DNA of 64,000 nucleotides from Cyanobacteria bacterium FACHB-DQ100 (GCA_014695195.1 JACJNW010000028.1:1054001-1118000), one strand, 5' to 3'. Numbered from the stretch's first letter, positions 19,143 to 28,969 are shown. Numbers and translations: made by a program. Notes: generated from the sequence alone by a model not told the origin.

Positions 19143-20393
19143 ATGCCGCGATTTCTTCATCTTGCCGATGTTCACTTGGGTTACGATCGCTATAACAACA
19201 AAGAACGCACCAAGGATTTCTTCTTAGCGTTTGAGAATGCGTTGCTGAAGTATGCAATTGAACCCCAAGTTGATTTTGTCGTCATTGCGGGTGATTTGTT
19301 TGAACACCGCACCATTCAGCCGAACATTCTCAACCAAGCAAAAGTTTGTTTACAACTGCTAAAAGAGGCGCATATTCCAGTCATTGCGATCGAAGGCAAT
19401 CACGATAATCGGCCCTATGGCATCTCGACTAACTGGCTGAAATATTTGGCGGACGATGAATTAGTGATTTTGCTGGAACCCGATCGGGCTGAAACCGGAG
19501 GTGTGATTTATGAGATGTGGAATGGTGAAGTGGGCGGATACATTGATCTCGATTGTGGCGTAAGAGTGTTGGGATCGCGCTGGTACGGAGCCTCTGCACC
19601 TAGAGCCGTGGAGCAATTAGCCCAAGCGATTCAACAACTTCCACCGAGTCCGGGACATACAATAATGCTGTTTCATCAAGGGCTAGAAGGTCAGATCGCA
19701 CGCTATCAGGGCGCGATGCGATACACAGACTTATTGCCGCTCAGAGAGGCAGGGGTTGATTATCTTGCGCTCGGACACATTCACAAAAGCTATGTAGAGC
19801 AAGGCTGGATTTTTAACCCTGGATCAACGGAAGCAAACAGCGTGGAAGAAGCCAACTACGATCGGGGTGTGTTTCTCGTTGAACTGAGTGATCAGGGCAT
19901 TGATGCTCAGTTAAAGAAAGACTATTATCAGCGTCCGTGGGTGCGATTGAAGCTAAAAGCACGGGGACAAGAAAGCACCGAAGACATTGAACAAAGCGCG
20001 ATCGCCCTGGTTGAAGCCGCAATCCGGTCTAGTGAACTTCAGCCAGAGGAGCAGCCAATGGTAGAACTCCGCATCGAAGGGCAAGTGGGATTCGATCGCC
20101 TAGAACTAGATACCCGCAAGCTTCAACAAGACCTACAACAGTTAAGTCAAGCCTTAGTGTTCTTGCTCAAATATGAGGCAGATTCTGTAGAGTATGCGTC
20201 TCCGTTGGCAGAAGATGCGAGTCGGACTCAAATCGAACAGGAAGTTTTTACAGATTTATTAGCCGCACACAATCACTATAAAAATCGCGCTCCAGAGTTA
20301 GCCAAAGGATTGATTGGGCTGAAAGAAATGCAGCTAGAAGAACGATCGGAAGCTGAGCTTTATGAGTTTGTCGAGGAGCTTTTAGGCGCTTAA
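19143..20393 (+). CDS. SbcD/Mre11-like DNA repair exonuclease
   Basis: This 416-residue protein is a calcineurin-like metallophosphoesterase of the SbcD/Mre11 type. All phosphoesterase motifs are present: LADVHLGYD, IAGDLFEHR, IEGNHDNR, FHQGLEG and ALGHIHK. A C-terminal capping region of ~140 residues follows, with long helices (LELDTRKLQQDLQQLSQALVF). The ATG at 19143 starts MPRFLHLADVHLGY, exactly at the family N-terminus; an upstream frame from 19050 adds a non-homologous 31 residues. No sbcC (the SMC-like ATPase partner) is adjacent. It probably trims DNA ends during repair. Confidence 0.88.
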   Translation: MPRFLHLADVHLGYDRYNNKERTKDFFLAFENALLKYAIEPQVDFVVIAGDLFEHRTIQPNILNQAKVCLQLLKEAHIPVIAIEGNHDNRPYGISTNWLKYLADDELVILLEPDRAETGGVIYEMWNGEVGGYIDLDCGVRVLGSRWYGASAPRAVEQLAQAIQQLPPSPGHTIMLFHQGLEGQIARYQGAMRYTDLLPLREAGVDYLALGHIHKSYVEQGWIFNPGSTEANSVEEANYDRGVFLVELSDQGIDAQLKKDYYQRPWVRLKLKARGQESTEDIEQSAIALVEAAIRSSELQPEEQPMVELRIEGQVGFDRLELDTRKLQQDLQQLSQALVFLLKYEADSVEYASPLAEDASRTQIEQEVFTDLLAAHNHYKNRAPELAKGLIGLKEMQLEERSEAELYEFVEELLGA

Positions 20394-20427
20394 GCGAGTT
20401 CAGATTAAAAGGCTGAGCCGATTCCTA

Positions 20428-20538
20428 ATACCAAGTCAATTCGTGAATGCTACAGATCTTGGAAGCCCCCTAAATCCCCCACTCTGGGGGATTTAGGGGG
20501 CTTCCAAGATCTGTAGCAATTGAAGATTAATTTGGTAT
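20428..20538. repeat. Palindromic mini-element (MITE-like) with ATACCAA ends
   Basis: A perfect 32-bp inverted repeat (20449-20480 with 20486-20517, 5-base loop) contains CCCCCTAAATCCCCC. It is flanked by further imperfect inverted ends, ATACCAA (20428-20434) and TTGGTAT (20532-20538). It fills the gap between two convergent genes and contains no reading frame. The structure fits a non-autonomous, transposon-derived palindromic repeat and would also fold as a very strong RNA hairpin acting as a two-way terminator. Confidence 0.7.
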
Positions 20539-20570
20539 AACAAAACAGAAGCGGCTCGTCGATCGTTTCC

Positions 20571-23174
20571 CTATTTCTTGAACTTGAGATCATCGAGCAA
20601 GGTATACACCACAGGCACGACGAACAAACTTAGTAGCGTTGAAGTAATCAGTCCGCCCGCGATCGCGACTGCCATCGGAGATCGAAGCTCTGATCCCGCA
20701 CCCAAACCAATCGCGATCGGAACCATGCCCAAAATCGTTGCGGCAGTCGTCATCATAATTGGGCGCAGCCGGATTGGAGCGGCTTTGAGAATGGCAGCGT
20801 TGCGATCGAATCCTTCGCGTCTAAGTTGATTGATGTAATCGACAATCAAAATTGCGTTTTTGTTGGTTAATCCTAAAAGAAACACAAACCCGATTAGTGA
20901 AATCATGCCAAAGTCGCTTTGAGTGATCAGTAGCGCTAACATTGCACCGACCAAAGCAAGCGGTAGCGACAGAGCAACGACGAGCGGATCAATCAAGCTC
21001 TTAAACAACCAAACCAGCACAATCACAATACACAGCGCAGAGAGTCCCAGCGTTTTGCCAAAGCTGCCAAAAATCTCGCGACTACTCGCAGAATCACCCC
21101 CCAAATCGAGCGTGACACCTGCGGGAAGAACAGATTTCGATTCCGCGACTAATCGCTCCGTCGCTCCTCCCAAAGACAAGTCTTCACCCAGATTTCCGCT
21201 GACATACACCACTCGTTGTCCAGCCTGTCGATCGATCTGTTGAACCCCGTTCCGATTGCTGCTACCGCTCACAGTTACATCAACAATTCCTGAAATCGGT
21301 TGCAAACGGTTCTTCAAATCGGTTGCTGCTTTCTCCAGCGTGGCTAAATCATCGCCTTTTAGCATTGCCTGAAGCGGTTTCTGGCTACCTGCTTCGACAA
21401 AGGGAATATCTTCTACACTCGTCGAAACGCCTGAAATTTGCGGGAGGCTCGATCGCAGTTGATCTTGTAGTGCGGCAGTGGGTGTGGTGTGGTTTTCTTT
21501 GAGCTTGACATAGAGTAAACCTTTATTCGGTTCTCCTTCACGCGATCCCACAGTCGTAAACACGGTTGCGACATCAGAAGATTTTCGCACGGTATCTTCT
21601 AGCTGTTTAGCAACATTTAGCGAGTCTTGTAGCGGATTGATTTGCGGCACCTGTCCACCTGCTGCCACAAGTGCTGCAATCTGCTCCTGAGAGGGAATCT
21701 GCGGTAAAGGTGCAGTGTATCGCACATTAAATTCACCCCGATCGAGCTTCGGAATAAATCCTTGAGGAATCAACGGAATAATCGCAATCCCCGCGGCAAA
21801 ACTCGCTAGCGCAATGCCAACCACGATCGCTCGATGCCGCAATGACCACTGCAACAATCGTCGATACGCCTCATTGAAACGAACCCAAATCATGCTGGTT
21901 TGAGTGCGAGGCTGTCCCGGACGCTTCCGCAATAAATAAATCGACAATACAGGCGATAATGTCCGCGCTACCAGTAGCGACATAATCATCGCAGCAGAAA
22001 CCGTAATTCCAAACGGTTTGAAGAACTGCCCAATCACACCTCCCATCAGCCCGATCGGCAAAAAGACCGCAACGGCTGTAAACGTTGCCGCCGTCACCGT
22101 TAAACCAATCTCGTTAGTGGCATGAAGTGCGGCTTGTCTTGGAGTCGCTCCGTCTTCGATATGGCGGCTGATATTCTCGACATCGACGATCGCATCATCG
22201 ACCACGCTTCCAATCACCAGCGCTAATGCCAACAGCGTAATCGTTTCCAGATTGAACCCGAAAAACGCCATGACAATGAACGTTCCCAGCAACGAGATTG
22301 GAATTGCCAACGCCGAGATCAACGTCGCTTTCCAACTGCGGAGAAACGGGAAAATGACGACGATCGATAACACGATCGCTTCGATCAGTGCCTCAATTGT
22401 GGAATGCGTGGCTTTCTCGATATATTCCGCTTGCGTTGCTGCAAGTGTGAGCTTGACGTTTGTAAGATTGTTTCTAAGTTTTGAAATCTCTTGCTCGACT
22501 GCATCAACCACTTCAAGCGTGTTTGCATCTCCGCGTTTGATCACTTGAATCGCGATCGCATCGTTTCCATTGAATCGCGTCAGTGTTGCTCCTGGCTGAG
22601 TGCCACCGCTGCCCAACACATTCACTTTTAGAACACCTGGAATTTTTGTAAGTTGCGGAACGATTTGATCGCTCGTCAGCGTCGCTAAATCCTGGAGATT
22701 GCGCGAAGTGCTTTCAATCGCATAGCTCACAGCCGCCGATTCATTCAAATTCAGCGCTGTCACCGTGTACTTTGTATCTTTGGGCAACGCGATCGACTTC
22801 ATCGCCGCTTCAACTGTTTGGCTCGATGTCTCCAGGCTCGTGCCCACGGCAAACGATAAACTCACTGCTGTTTGGTTTGGATAGGTCGAAGACCGAATCT
22901 CGGTTAAACCTGAGAGCGATCGCAGCGTTTGTTCGATCGGCTGTGTGACCTGCTTTTCTGTTTCAGTCGTCACCGTCAAAGGCGCTTCCGCATTCACAAC
23001 TACAACCGGAAAGGTGACATCCGGGAACAGTGCATACTTCAGCGAACTAAATGCAAACAGCCCAGCCACAGTGATAAACAGCCAAACGCAAATCGTCAAT
23101 ACAGGTTTGGCGATCGCGAGACGTGAGATATTGAAACGCTCCCGTGATTTGGGAACCGGAGTGGGCAGATCCAT
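20571..23174 (-). CDS. RND-type efflux transporter, short form
   Basis: This 867-residue inner-membrane protein is an AcrB-like resistance-nodulation-division pump using the proton gradient. The proton relay is intact: VIGSVVDDAIVDVENI in TM4 (Asp326, Asp327) and LGLTNKNAILIVDYI with the TM10 lysine. It is clearly shorter than the ~1040 residues of AcrB. The periplasmic loop between TM1 (~24-44) and TM2 (~262) is about 217 residues and the second about 235, against roughly 310 in AcrB. The likely missing part is the docking subdomain that meets TolC. No membrane-fusion protein gene lies next to it. Substrate unknown. Confidence 0.85.
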   Translation of the reverse strand: MDLPTPVPKSRERFNISRLAIAKPVLTICVWLFITVAGLFAFSSLKYALFPDVTFPVVVVNAEAPLTVTTETEKQVTQPIEQTLRSLSGLTEIRSSTYPNQTAVSLSFAVGTSLETSSQTVEAAMKSIALPKDTKYTVTALNLNESAAVSYAIESTSRNLQDLATLTSDQIVPQLTKIPGVLKVNVLGSGGTQPGATLTRFNGNDAIAIQVIKRGDANTLEVVDAVEQEISKLRNNLTNVKLTLAATQAEYIEKATHSTIEALIEAIVLSIVVIFPFLRSWKATLISALAIPISLLGTFIVMAFFGFNLETITLLALALVIGSVVDDAIVDVENISRHIEDGATPRQAALHATNEIGLTVTAATFTAVAVFLPIGLMGGVIGQFFKPFGITVSAAMIMSLLVARTLSPVLSIYLLRKRPGQPRTQTSMIWVRFNEAYRRLLQWSLRHRAIVVGIALASFAAGIAIIPLIPQGFIPKLDRGEFNVRYTAPLPQIPSQEQIAALVAAGGQVPQINPLQDSLNVAKQLEDTVRKSSDVATVFTTVGSREGEPNKGLLYVKLKENHTTPTAALQDQLRSSLPQISGVSTSVEDIPFVEAGSQKPLQAMLKGDDLATLEKAATDLKNRLQPISGIVDVTVSGSSNRNGVQQIDRQAGQRVVYVSGNLGEDLSLGGATERLVAESKSVLPAGVTLDLGGDSASSREIFGSFGKTLGLSALCIVIVLVWLFKSLIDPLVVALSLPLALVGAMLALLITQSDFGMISLIGFVFLLGLTNKNAILIVDYINQLRREGFDRNAAILKAAPIRLRPIMMTTAATILGMVPIAIGLGAGSELRSPMAVAIAGGLITSTLLSLFVVPVVYTLLDDLKFKK

Positions 23175-23295
23175 AAGAAGTCAAACCTAGAAAACAGTGG
23201 GTGAGGGCAAAAAAGCGTGAGATACGATCGGAAATTTGAGATGATTGAGCGTGTCTCCTCAGAGCGAGATTACTTTATAAAACTTTATTCTTTCA

Positions 23296-23925
23296 ATGGT
23301 CTCCGTCATTCTCGTCCCTCAAGGTGCAGAATATCAAGCCGTTTATCAGGGCGTTCGGTCGAGGATAAATCCACCAGAAGTGATACCTATTTCGGCCGGT
23401 GAAGCCGCTGTGCGGCGAATTGATCGCACTTTTGATGCCGCTGAAATCCTACTGATGGGACTGTGCGGCAGTTTATCGCCTCACTTTGACGTGGGCACGA
23501 TCGCGCTGTATCGTGCCTGTGTGAACGATTCAGGACAGGTAAAAGCGTGCGATCGCGCTTTAACTCAACGACTTCAAGCCCAGTTTCAGATTTCCCCGGT
23601 TTTGGGATTCACCAGCGATCGCGTAATTTGCTCGGCGAGCGAAAAACGCGATTTAGGCAAAACCTATGGTGCAGAAGTCGTCGATATGGAAGGATTCCCA
23701 GTTTTGTCTCAGTGTCCGGTGGCGATGCTGCGGGTTGTGAGCGATGATCTGCGGGGAGATTTACCGGATCTCAGCGGTGTGATTGATGCTAACGGTAAGA
23801 TTCAAGCGGTGCTGATGGCGAAAGCGATGATCCGAAAACCGATCGCCGCAGGTCGGTTAATTCGAGGATCGCTGACCGGATTGCGAAAATTGCGCCAACT
23901 TGCAGCGGAGCTACCTTGTTCATGA
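23296..23925 (+). CDS. Nucleoside phosphorylase/nucleosidase family protein
   Basis: This 209-residue protein resembles the PNP_UDP_1 superfamily (MTA/SAH nucleosidases and hopanoid-associated HpnG-like phosphorylases). Supporting stretches are LLMGLCGSLSPHFDVGTIALY, the EVVDMEGFPVLSQC ribose/base-binding motif with a catalytic-type Glu, and RVVSDDLRGDLPDLS. The N-terminus MVSVILVPQGAEYQAV suits the family. It overlaps the following phosphate transporter by 4 bases (ATGA), so the two are translated together. Substrate cannot be fixed; a role in base or sugar-phosphate salvage that releases or uses phosphate is an inference from the partner gene. Confidence 0.75.
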   Translation: MVSVILVPQGAEYQAVYQGVRSRINPPEVIPISAGEAAVRRIDRTFDAAEILLMGLCGSLSPHFDVGTIALYRACVNDSGQVKACDRALTQRLQAQFQISPVLGFTSDRVICSASEKRDLGKTYGAEVVDMEGFPVLSQCPVAMLRVVSDDLRGDLPDLSGVIDANGKIQAVLMAKAMIRKPIAAGRLIRGSLTGLRKLRQLAAELPCS

Positions 23926-25133
23926 ACGCTCAACTGATATTAGTTCTCTCTAGCGGTCTCGCGTTTTACCTCGCGTGGAATTTGGGCGCGAATGATGTCG
24001 CAAATTCGATGGGAACTTCCGTCGGCTCGAAAGCGGTCACACTAAAGCAAGCCTTGATGATTGCTGGAATCTTAGAGTTTACAGGTGCGGTTTTATTCGG
24101 CAGCAATGTTTCTCAAACCCTGATTACAGGCGTTCTTGACCCTAAGCAATTTACGCCGCAGATTTTACTCATCGGCATGATTGCGGTTCTTATTGCGGCA
24201 GGAGTTTGGATGAATGTGGCGACGCTGTTTGGCTTTCCGGTGTCGTCGTCTCATGCCACCGTTGGCGCGATCGCGGGAGTGGGTTCTTTAGCATTCGGAC
24301 TGGATGCCGTCAATTGGAATACGATCGGAATCATTTCAATTACCTGGATCATTACTCCAGTGGTCAGCAGTCTGATTGCAGCAGCATTCTACAGTGTGAT
24401 CAAGCGGTGGATTCTCGATCAGCCGAATGCGATCGCACAATTACAAGAATGGATTCCCTGGATCAGTGCCGTATTGATTGGAGTTTTTGGTGTGATTGTG
24501 TTTCCAGCGATCGCGCAACCGATTCAAAGTCTGATTAATTCACCTATTCAAAATATTGCTTTAGTTCTAAGTGCAATCTCAATTAGTGCTTTATCGATCT
24601 CAGCATTACAAAATCTGCAAACGGTAGAATCTACGATTGGAAGATTTCAGGTTGTGAGCGCGTGTTTTGTGGCGTTTGCTCACGGCTCGAATGATGTCGG
24701 AAACGCGATCGCACCCTTTGCTGCGATCGTTTCTGTGCTGCAATCGGGCAGCGTTCCGACAGCCGACTTTCAAATTCCGCTCTGGACGCTGGTTTTAGGC
24801 GGAGTAGGGATTGTGGCAGGCTTAGCGGTTTTGGGTAAGCGGGTAATTTCAACGATCGGGGAAGGCATCATTTCACTCCAGCCTAGCGGCGGACTCTGTG
24901 CCGAACTCGCGACCGCAACCACAATTTTGGTTGCGTCTCGGTTTGGTTTACCCGTTTCGACTTCTCATGCGCTGGTTGGCGGTGTAGTCGGCGTAGGACT
25001 GGTGCAAGGCTTGAAATCAATTCAATTCCAGACGATTCGGTCGATCGTTCTCACCTGGCTGATCACAATTCCAGTTTCGGCAATCTTGAGCGGGATTCTG
25101 TTTTTGATTTTGCGATCGATCTTTGTGGCTTGA
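23922..25133 (+). CDS. Inorganic phosphate transporter, PiT/PHO4 family
   Basis: This 403-residue polytopic membrane protein has both PHO4 repeats. The N-terminal signature is LAWNLGANDVANSMGTSVGS and the C-terminal one is FAHGSNDVGNAIAPFAA; GLPVSTSHALVGGVVGVGL follows near the end. It is expected to import phosphate (or metal phosphate) with H+ or Na+, at low affinity. The ATG at 23922 overlaps the nucleosidase stop as ATGA; the TTG at 23916 is less likely. No phoU-like gene follows. A stem-loop lies directly downstream. Confidence 0.92.
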   Translation: MNAQLILVLSSGLAFYLAWNLGANDVANSMGTSVGSKAVTLKQALMIAGILEFTGAVLFGSNVSQTLITGVLDPKQFTPQILLIGMIAVLIAAGVWMNVATLFGFPVSSSHATVGAIAGVGSLAFGLDAVNWNTIGIISITWIITPVVSSLIAAAFYSVIKRWILDQPNAIAQLQEWIPWISAVLIGVFGVIVFPAIAQPIQSLINSPIQNIALVLSAISISALSISALQNLQTVESTIGRFQVVSACFVAFAHGSNDVGNAIAPFAAIVSVLQSGSVPTADFQIPLWTLVLGGVGIVAGLAVLGKRVISTIGEGIISLQPSGGLCAELATATTILVASRFGLPVSTSHALVGGVVGVGLVQGLKSIQFQTIRSIVLTWLITIPVSAILSGILFLILRSIFVA

Positions 25134-25147
25134 ATACATCCGTGATC

Positions 25148-25175
25148 GTAGCAACACGGTGAACCGCGTTGCTAC
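25148..25175. terminator. Hairpin between convergent genes
   Basis: GTAGCAACACGGT (25148-25160) pairs with ACCGCGTTGCTAC (25163-25175), one mismatch, in the 49 bp between the phosphate transporter and the converging fni stop. No T-run on either strand; it likely protects both 3' ends. Confidence 0.5.
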
Positions 25176-25182
25176 CAAATCC

Positions 25183-26223
25183 TTAGAACGATCGTTTCTG
25201 CAACACCCCCGATTGTCTCAATTCCTTTAGATCTTTCGTGCCTGTACAAAACAATACGGTCGTAATCTCCGCTTTCAAAATATCCACCAATAAGTGCAGC
25301 GCTTCTTCCGACTCGTTCGCCGCCTGCAAAAACGGCAACGCTAAACCCGCCAGATCTGCGCCAAGCGCGATCGTTTTGGCGATATCCAAGCCGTTTCGCA
25401 ATCCACCAGAAGCAATCAACGGAATCGTCGGAGAAACCTGTCGAACCTGCGTAATACAATCAGCAGTTGGAATTCCCCAATCTGCAAACGTCATTCCCAA
25501 TCGACGCTGCTTCGGATCTTGAGCGCGCCCACTTTCGACTTTTGCCCAAGAAGTCCCACCCGCACCCGCAACATCGATCGCAGCCACACCCGCTGCAATC
25601 AGTCTCTCTGCCATCGATTTCGAGATCCCATTGCCCACTTCTTTCGCAATCACCGGAACGGGGAGTCGATCGCACAACTGAGCAATCTGATCGAGCAGAC
25701 CCCGAAAATTCGTATCGCCCCGCGTTTGTACCGCTTCTTGCAGTGGATTGAGGTGCAAAATCAGCGCATCGGCTTCGAGTAGCTCAACCGCCCGTAAACA
25801 TTGCTCAATGCCATAGGTGTAGTTGAGCTGAACCGCACCTAAATTCGCAAACAGCAACGCATCTGGCGCGATCGCTCTCAATGTAAACGAATCAGAAACA
25901 CTAGGATCTTCGATCGCCACCCGTTGCGATCCGACTCCCATTGCAAAGCGATACTCTTGAGCGATCGCGGCTAAACGATGATTAATCATTTTCGCCAAGT
26001 CAGTTCCGCCTGTCATCGAAGAGATGAGAATCGGAGCGCTGAGCGATTTTCCTAAAAAAGTTGTAGCAATCTCAATCTCTGCGCGATCGAGTTCCGGTAA
26101 ACAACAATGTTCAAAATGATAGTTCTCAAGTCCCGTCGTCGTTTGTTGAAATTGCACATCATCTTCTAGACACACTCTCAGATGATCCGCTTTGCGATTC
26201 TGAGTTTCCATCGCTCCATTCAT
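25183..26223 (-). CDS. fni: Isopentenyl-diphosphate delta-isomerase, type 2 (FMN-dependent)
   Basis: This 346-residue FMN/NADPH-dependent enzyme interconverts IPP and DMAPP for carotenoid, chlorophyll tail and quinone synthesis. Family motifs visible are [11 protein letters not shown] at the N-terminus, [65 protein letters not shown] and [27 protein letters not shown]. Type 2 isomerase is the usual form in cyanobacteria. It lies 24 bp after pyrR on the same strand, so the two likely share a transcript. The first ATG (26223) is used; one at 26211 is possible. Confidence 0.94.
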   Translation of the reverse strand: MNGAMETQNRKADHLRVCLEDDVQFQQTTTGLENYHFEHCCLPELDRAEIEIATTFLGKSLSAPILISSMTGGTDLAKMINHRLAAIAQEYRFAMGVGSQRVAIEDPSVSDSFTLRAIAPDALLFANLGAVQLNYTYGIEQCLRAVELLEADALILHLNPLQEAVQTRGDTNFRGLLDQIAQLCDRLPVPVIAKEVGNGISKSMAERLIAAGVAAIDVAGAGGTSWAKVESGRAQDPKQRRLGMTFADWGIPTADCITQVRQVSPTIPLIASGGLRNGLDIAKTIALGADLAGLALPFLQAANESEEALHLLVDILKAEITTVLFCTGTKDLKELRQSGVLQKRSF

Positions 26224-26247
26224 AAAATTATTCAGCCCAGTATTTTC

Positions 26248-26784
26248 TTATCCTTTCACAAGCTCGACTCCATCCCGCCCGTCGGTATCTTGCAGATACA
26301 CCTTAATCATCTCCTCTTTTGCGGTTGGGAGCTGTTTACCAATGTAGTCTGGATGAATCGGCACTTCTCGATGTCCGCGATCGATTAACACTGCCAACCG
26401 AATCACTTCCGGTCGCCCATAATCATTCACTGCATCCAAAGCCGCCCGAATCGTTCGCCCTTTATAAATGACATCATCGATCAGCACCACTGTTTTCCCG
26501 GTCAAATCAAACGAAATCTCAGTTTTAGCAGGGGTGCGAACTCCGATCGTATCAAGATCGTCGCGGTAAAACGTAATATCGATCGCGCCCAATAAAACCT
26601 CAATGTTTTCTAGCGCATTGATTTGATCCGCGATTGTTTTTGCCAGGGGAACTCCCCGCGTATAGATTCCAAGCAAAACCAACTTTGATAAATCACCCGA
26701 TCGTTCAACAATTTGCGATGCAAGGCGATTTGCCGTTCGGCGTAACTCTTCAGCAGACAAAATTTCAATTCGTTCCAGCGGCAT
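26248..26784 (-). CDS. pyrR: PyrR-type uracil phosphoribosyltransferase/regulator
   Basis: This 178-residue protein is PyrR-like: a type I phosphoribosyltransferase fold with the PRPP loop [20 protein letters not shown], plus [13 protein letters not shown] and [10 protein letters not shown]. In firmicutes PyrR binds pyr mRNA and also makes UMP from uracil; cyanobacterial homologues are probably mainly enzymes, as no pyr attenuator is visible here. I start at the ATG 26784 ([17 protein letters not shown]), where homology begins, rather than at 26847, which would add 21 unlike residues. It leads a two-gene unit with fni. Confidence 0.9.
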   Translation of the reverse strand: MPLERIEILSAEELRRTANRLASQIVERSGDLSKLVLLGIYTRGVPLAKTIADQINALENIEVLLGAIDITFYRDDLDTIGVRTPAKTEISFDLTGKTVVLIDDVIYKGRTIRAALDAVNDYGRPEVIRLAVLIDRGHREVPIHPDYIGKQLPTAKEEMIKVYLQDTDGRDGVELVKG

Positions 26785-27058
26785 GGCGCGATCGTTTCTA
26801 CAGGGTATAGCGTTAGCGTACAAGGAATTTGATCCACCCTGCGCCAATTCTTTATTTGCTCCCGCTTGTTCAGGGGGTTGATCATACCTCTACCTACCGA
26901 GTGAGGATATTTATCAATCCTGCGCTGTTTTTCTTTGACAGGGTTGAACGACTGTAAAAGTAAATTAAAAAAGGTTGCGAAAACCGGAAGAATCCAGCGC
27001 GATCCCTATGTTGGCGCTACGTTTAGAGAATCGCTCTAATCGTTTTGCATCGGAAACT

Positions 27059-27370
27059 ATGAATAATATGCAGCGGTATCGCTTAAGTTGTACGCTTTCA
27101 TTCGGCGATATTTACGGTCAGATTATTGTCTGGCTAATTGTGATTTTCATCTCTCTTGCCGCAGCAATGGCAATGATGGGTGCAAGTCGTCCAGTTTACG
27201 CTCTTGCCACCGTCGGACTCATTCTTGTTTTATCACTGCCTTTTTTACTTTTCGCCTTTGTCACCACCCTGTTAAATCACATCGAAATTACAGAAATCGA
27301 TTCTGTCAAAGAAGCCCGATCGATGCCCAGCAATTCACCAACCGCTCCACCCCGAACCGCTCAAGCCTGA
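27059..27370 (+). CDS. Small membrane protein of unknown function, cyanobacterial
   Basis: I do not know a function for this ~103-residue protein. It starts with a short polar stretch (MNNMQRYRLSCTLSFGD), then has two hydrophobic helices near residues 20-42 and 46-72, and a Pro/Ser/Thr-rich tail. The ATG at 27059 has a GGAA four bases upstream. A longer frame from 26975 adds 28 residues without obvious homology. The wording of the first helix (FGDIYGQIIVWLIVIFIS) looks like a conserved cyanobacterial family. The neighbours give no functional hint. Confidence 0.6.
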   Translation: MNNMQRYRLSCTLSFGDIYGQIIVWLIVIFISLAAAMAMMGASRPVYALATVGLILVLSLPFLLFAFVTTLLNHIEITEIDSVKEARSMPSNSPTAPPRTAQA

Positions 27371-27536
27371 TTCACAAAGCGGGGAGCCAGGGGAGAATAG
27401 CGCAGCCCTGCTGATTTCATCCCCACTCCCTACTCTCTACTTCTTTCCGCTCCCTTTTCACAACTTTGCGCTATCGTTGAATCTGCTAACTTCTGTCTTA
27501 GCCATTCAACGTTGCGAAAAATTGTGAGGTAATCTT

Positions 27537-28418
27537 GTGACCGAACTACGGAAAAATCGTTGGCTGCTGAATCTCGTTCTAATTGTGGCAACCGTCGGCT
27601 TATTGGGTGTCACAATGTTGCCTTTGATTACCTCTGCATTCAGCAACAATCCCCAAGCGAATAAACCGAGTCCAAATCCTTCTCAAACGGCGACTCCCCA
27701 GAAAGCGGATATCGAAGCACAAGCTAGAGGCTATGAAGAAGTCCTCAAGCGCGAACCCGATAATGCAACAGCTCTGCGCGGACTGGTCGAAGCTCGATTA
27801 CAGCTAAACGATGTTAAAGGAGTTGTTTCTCCACTGGAGAAACTCGCAAAGCTTAATCCAAATATGACCGAATATTCCGTTCTACTAGCTCAGGCAAAAC
27901 AGCAGTTGAACGACCCAGAAGGAGCAGCCCAGGCTTATCGATCGATTCTTCAATCTAAACCTGGCGATCTCAACGCCCTCGCAGGTCTCTCTGATCTCTT
28001 AATCAAGCAGCAGCGCCCTGAAGCTGCGATCGGACTCCTACAAGACACCATTAAGCAAGCGCCGACCGCAAATAAAACTCAGGCAAACAGCGTTGATAGT
28101 ACAGCCGTACAGGTTCTGCTAGGAAAAGTATTTGCTTCTCAGAAACGATATGACGATGCTCTTGCTACCTTTGACGAAGCTGCCAAAACGAACGCCAATG
28201 ATTTTCAGCCTGTTCTTTATAAAGCGCTAGTTCTGAAAGAGCAAGGCAAGAACGACGAAGCAAAACCTCTATTCGATAAAGCAGCTTCCCTTGCACCTGC
28301 TCAGTTTAAAGATCAGATTACCCGTCTAAGTACAACTCAACCTGCCCCGCCCAATGCAGTGAGTCCAACTACTCCTTCAACCGGAGTGACCCCAGCAAGT
28401 CCTGCTCCTAAAAATTAG
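27537..28418 (+). CDS. Membrane-anchored TPR protein
   Basis: This 293-residue protein starts at a GTG preceded by a GAGGT ribosome-binding site. Residues ~8-28 form a transmembrane anchor (WLLNLVLIVATVGLLGVTML). A Pro/Gln-rich linker follows, then tetratricopeptide-like helices from ~55 to 260 (EEVLKREPDNATALRGLVEARL, AYRSILQSKPGDLNALAGLSDLL, RYDDALATFDEAAKTNANDFQP). The C-terminus is Pro/Thr-rich. TPR arrays usually hold protein partners together; cyanobacterial proteins of this build often act in thylakoid biogenesis, but no partner can be named. A strong terminator follows. Confidence 0.85.
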   Translation: MTELRKNRWLLNLVLIVATVGLLGVTMLPLITSAFSNNPQANKPSPNPSQTATPQKADIEAQARGYEEVLKREPDNATALRGLVEARLQLNDVKGVVSPLEKLAKLNPNMTEYSVLLAQAKQQLNDPEGAAQAYRSILQSKPGDLNALAGLSDLLIKQQRPEAAIGLLQDTIKQAPTANKTQANSVDSTAVQVLLGKVFASQKRYDDALATFDEAAKTNANDFQPVLYKALVLKEQGKNDEAKPLFDKAASLAPAQFKDQITRLSTTQPAPPNAVSPTTPSTGVTPASPAPKN

Positions 28419-28433
28419 TTTCATCACATCCCG

Positions 28434-28470
28434 CGAAAAAGCCAGGATTTAGAGAAATCCTGGCTTTTCG
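28434..28470 (+). terminator. Rho-independent terminator after the TPR gene
   Basis: AGCCAGGATTT (28440-28450) pairs with AAATCCTGGCT (28455-28465) around AGAG, extended by A/T and CG pairs and followed by TTTT. Symmetry means it could act on both strands. Confidence 0.85.
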
Positions 28471-28969
28471 TATTTTTGAATAAATAAGCGCAACAACATT
28501 AAAGATCCTCATCCCCTAACCTCTTTTCTTCCCAATGAACAAGAGAAAACGGATTTTAGGCTCCCTTTCCACAGCAGAAAGTCGAGGTGAGGGTAGAGCA
28601 GCAGTCTTAAAATTAATTAGGCTGCTCAGCTTATTAAAAATCCTGAACACTAGAAATTCCGCATTGCCCTGATTGGTGCTCCAAGCGGCTCGTTTATGAC
28701 CATAAATGAGCCAGATTCTTGCTGGGCATATGAGAATTAAGCAATAGTTTCTATCAACTTTGCTACAGAAGCATCAAACTTCATTGACAAAATAAGCCAC
28801 TTCATCTGACTTTAGACAGATACTTGGTTTTAATTAAAATATTTAATACTTTCGCTTGCTTCACGGTGCATTAAAAAATTGTATAGAACGGAGATGCTCA
28901 AACTTTCCTTCAAAGTTATATTGCCGCCACAACTTACTTTCTCACAACTTACTTTCTACTGCCTGATCC
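28471..28969. other. Intergenic region, no gene seen
   Basis: A segment at about 28507-28600 (CCTCATCCCCTAACC ... GAGGTGAGGG) resembles the degenerate intergenic filler repeat common in filamentous cyanobacterial genomes. A 46-codon frame inside it looks accidental. The rest is AT-rich and presumably carries the trmL promoter. Confidence 0.4.

Noticed and set aside
28507-28600. 46-codon frame in a repeat-like filler
   Set aside because: Sequence resembles degenerate intergenic repeats; no start signal.
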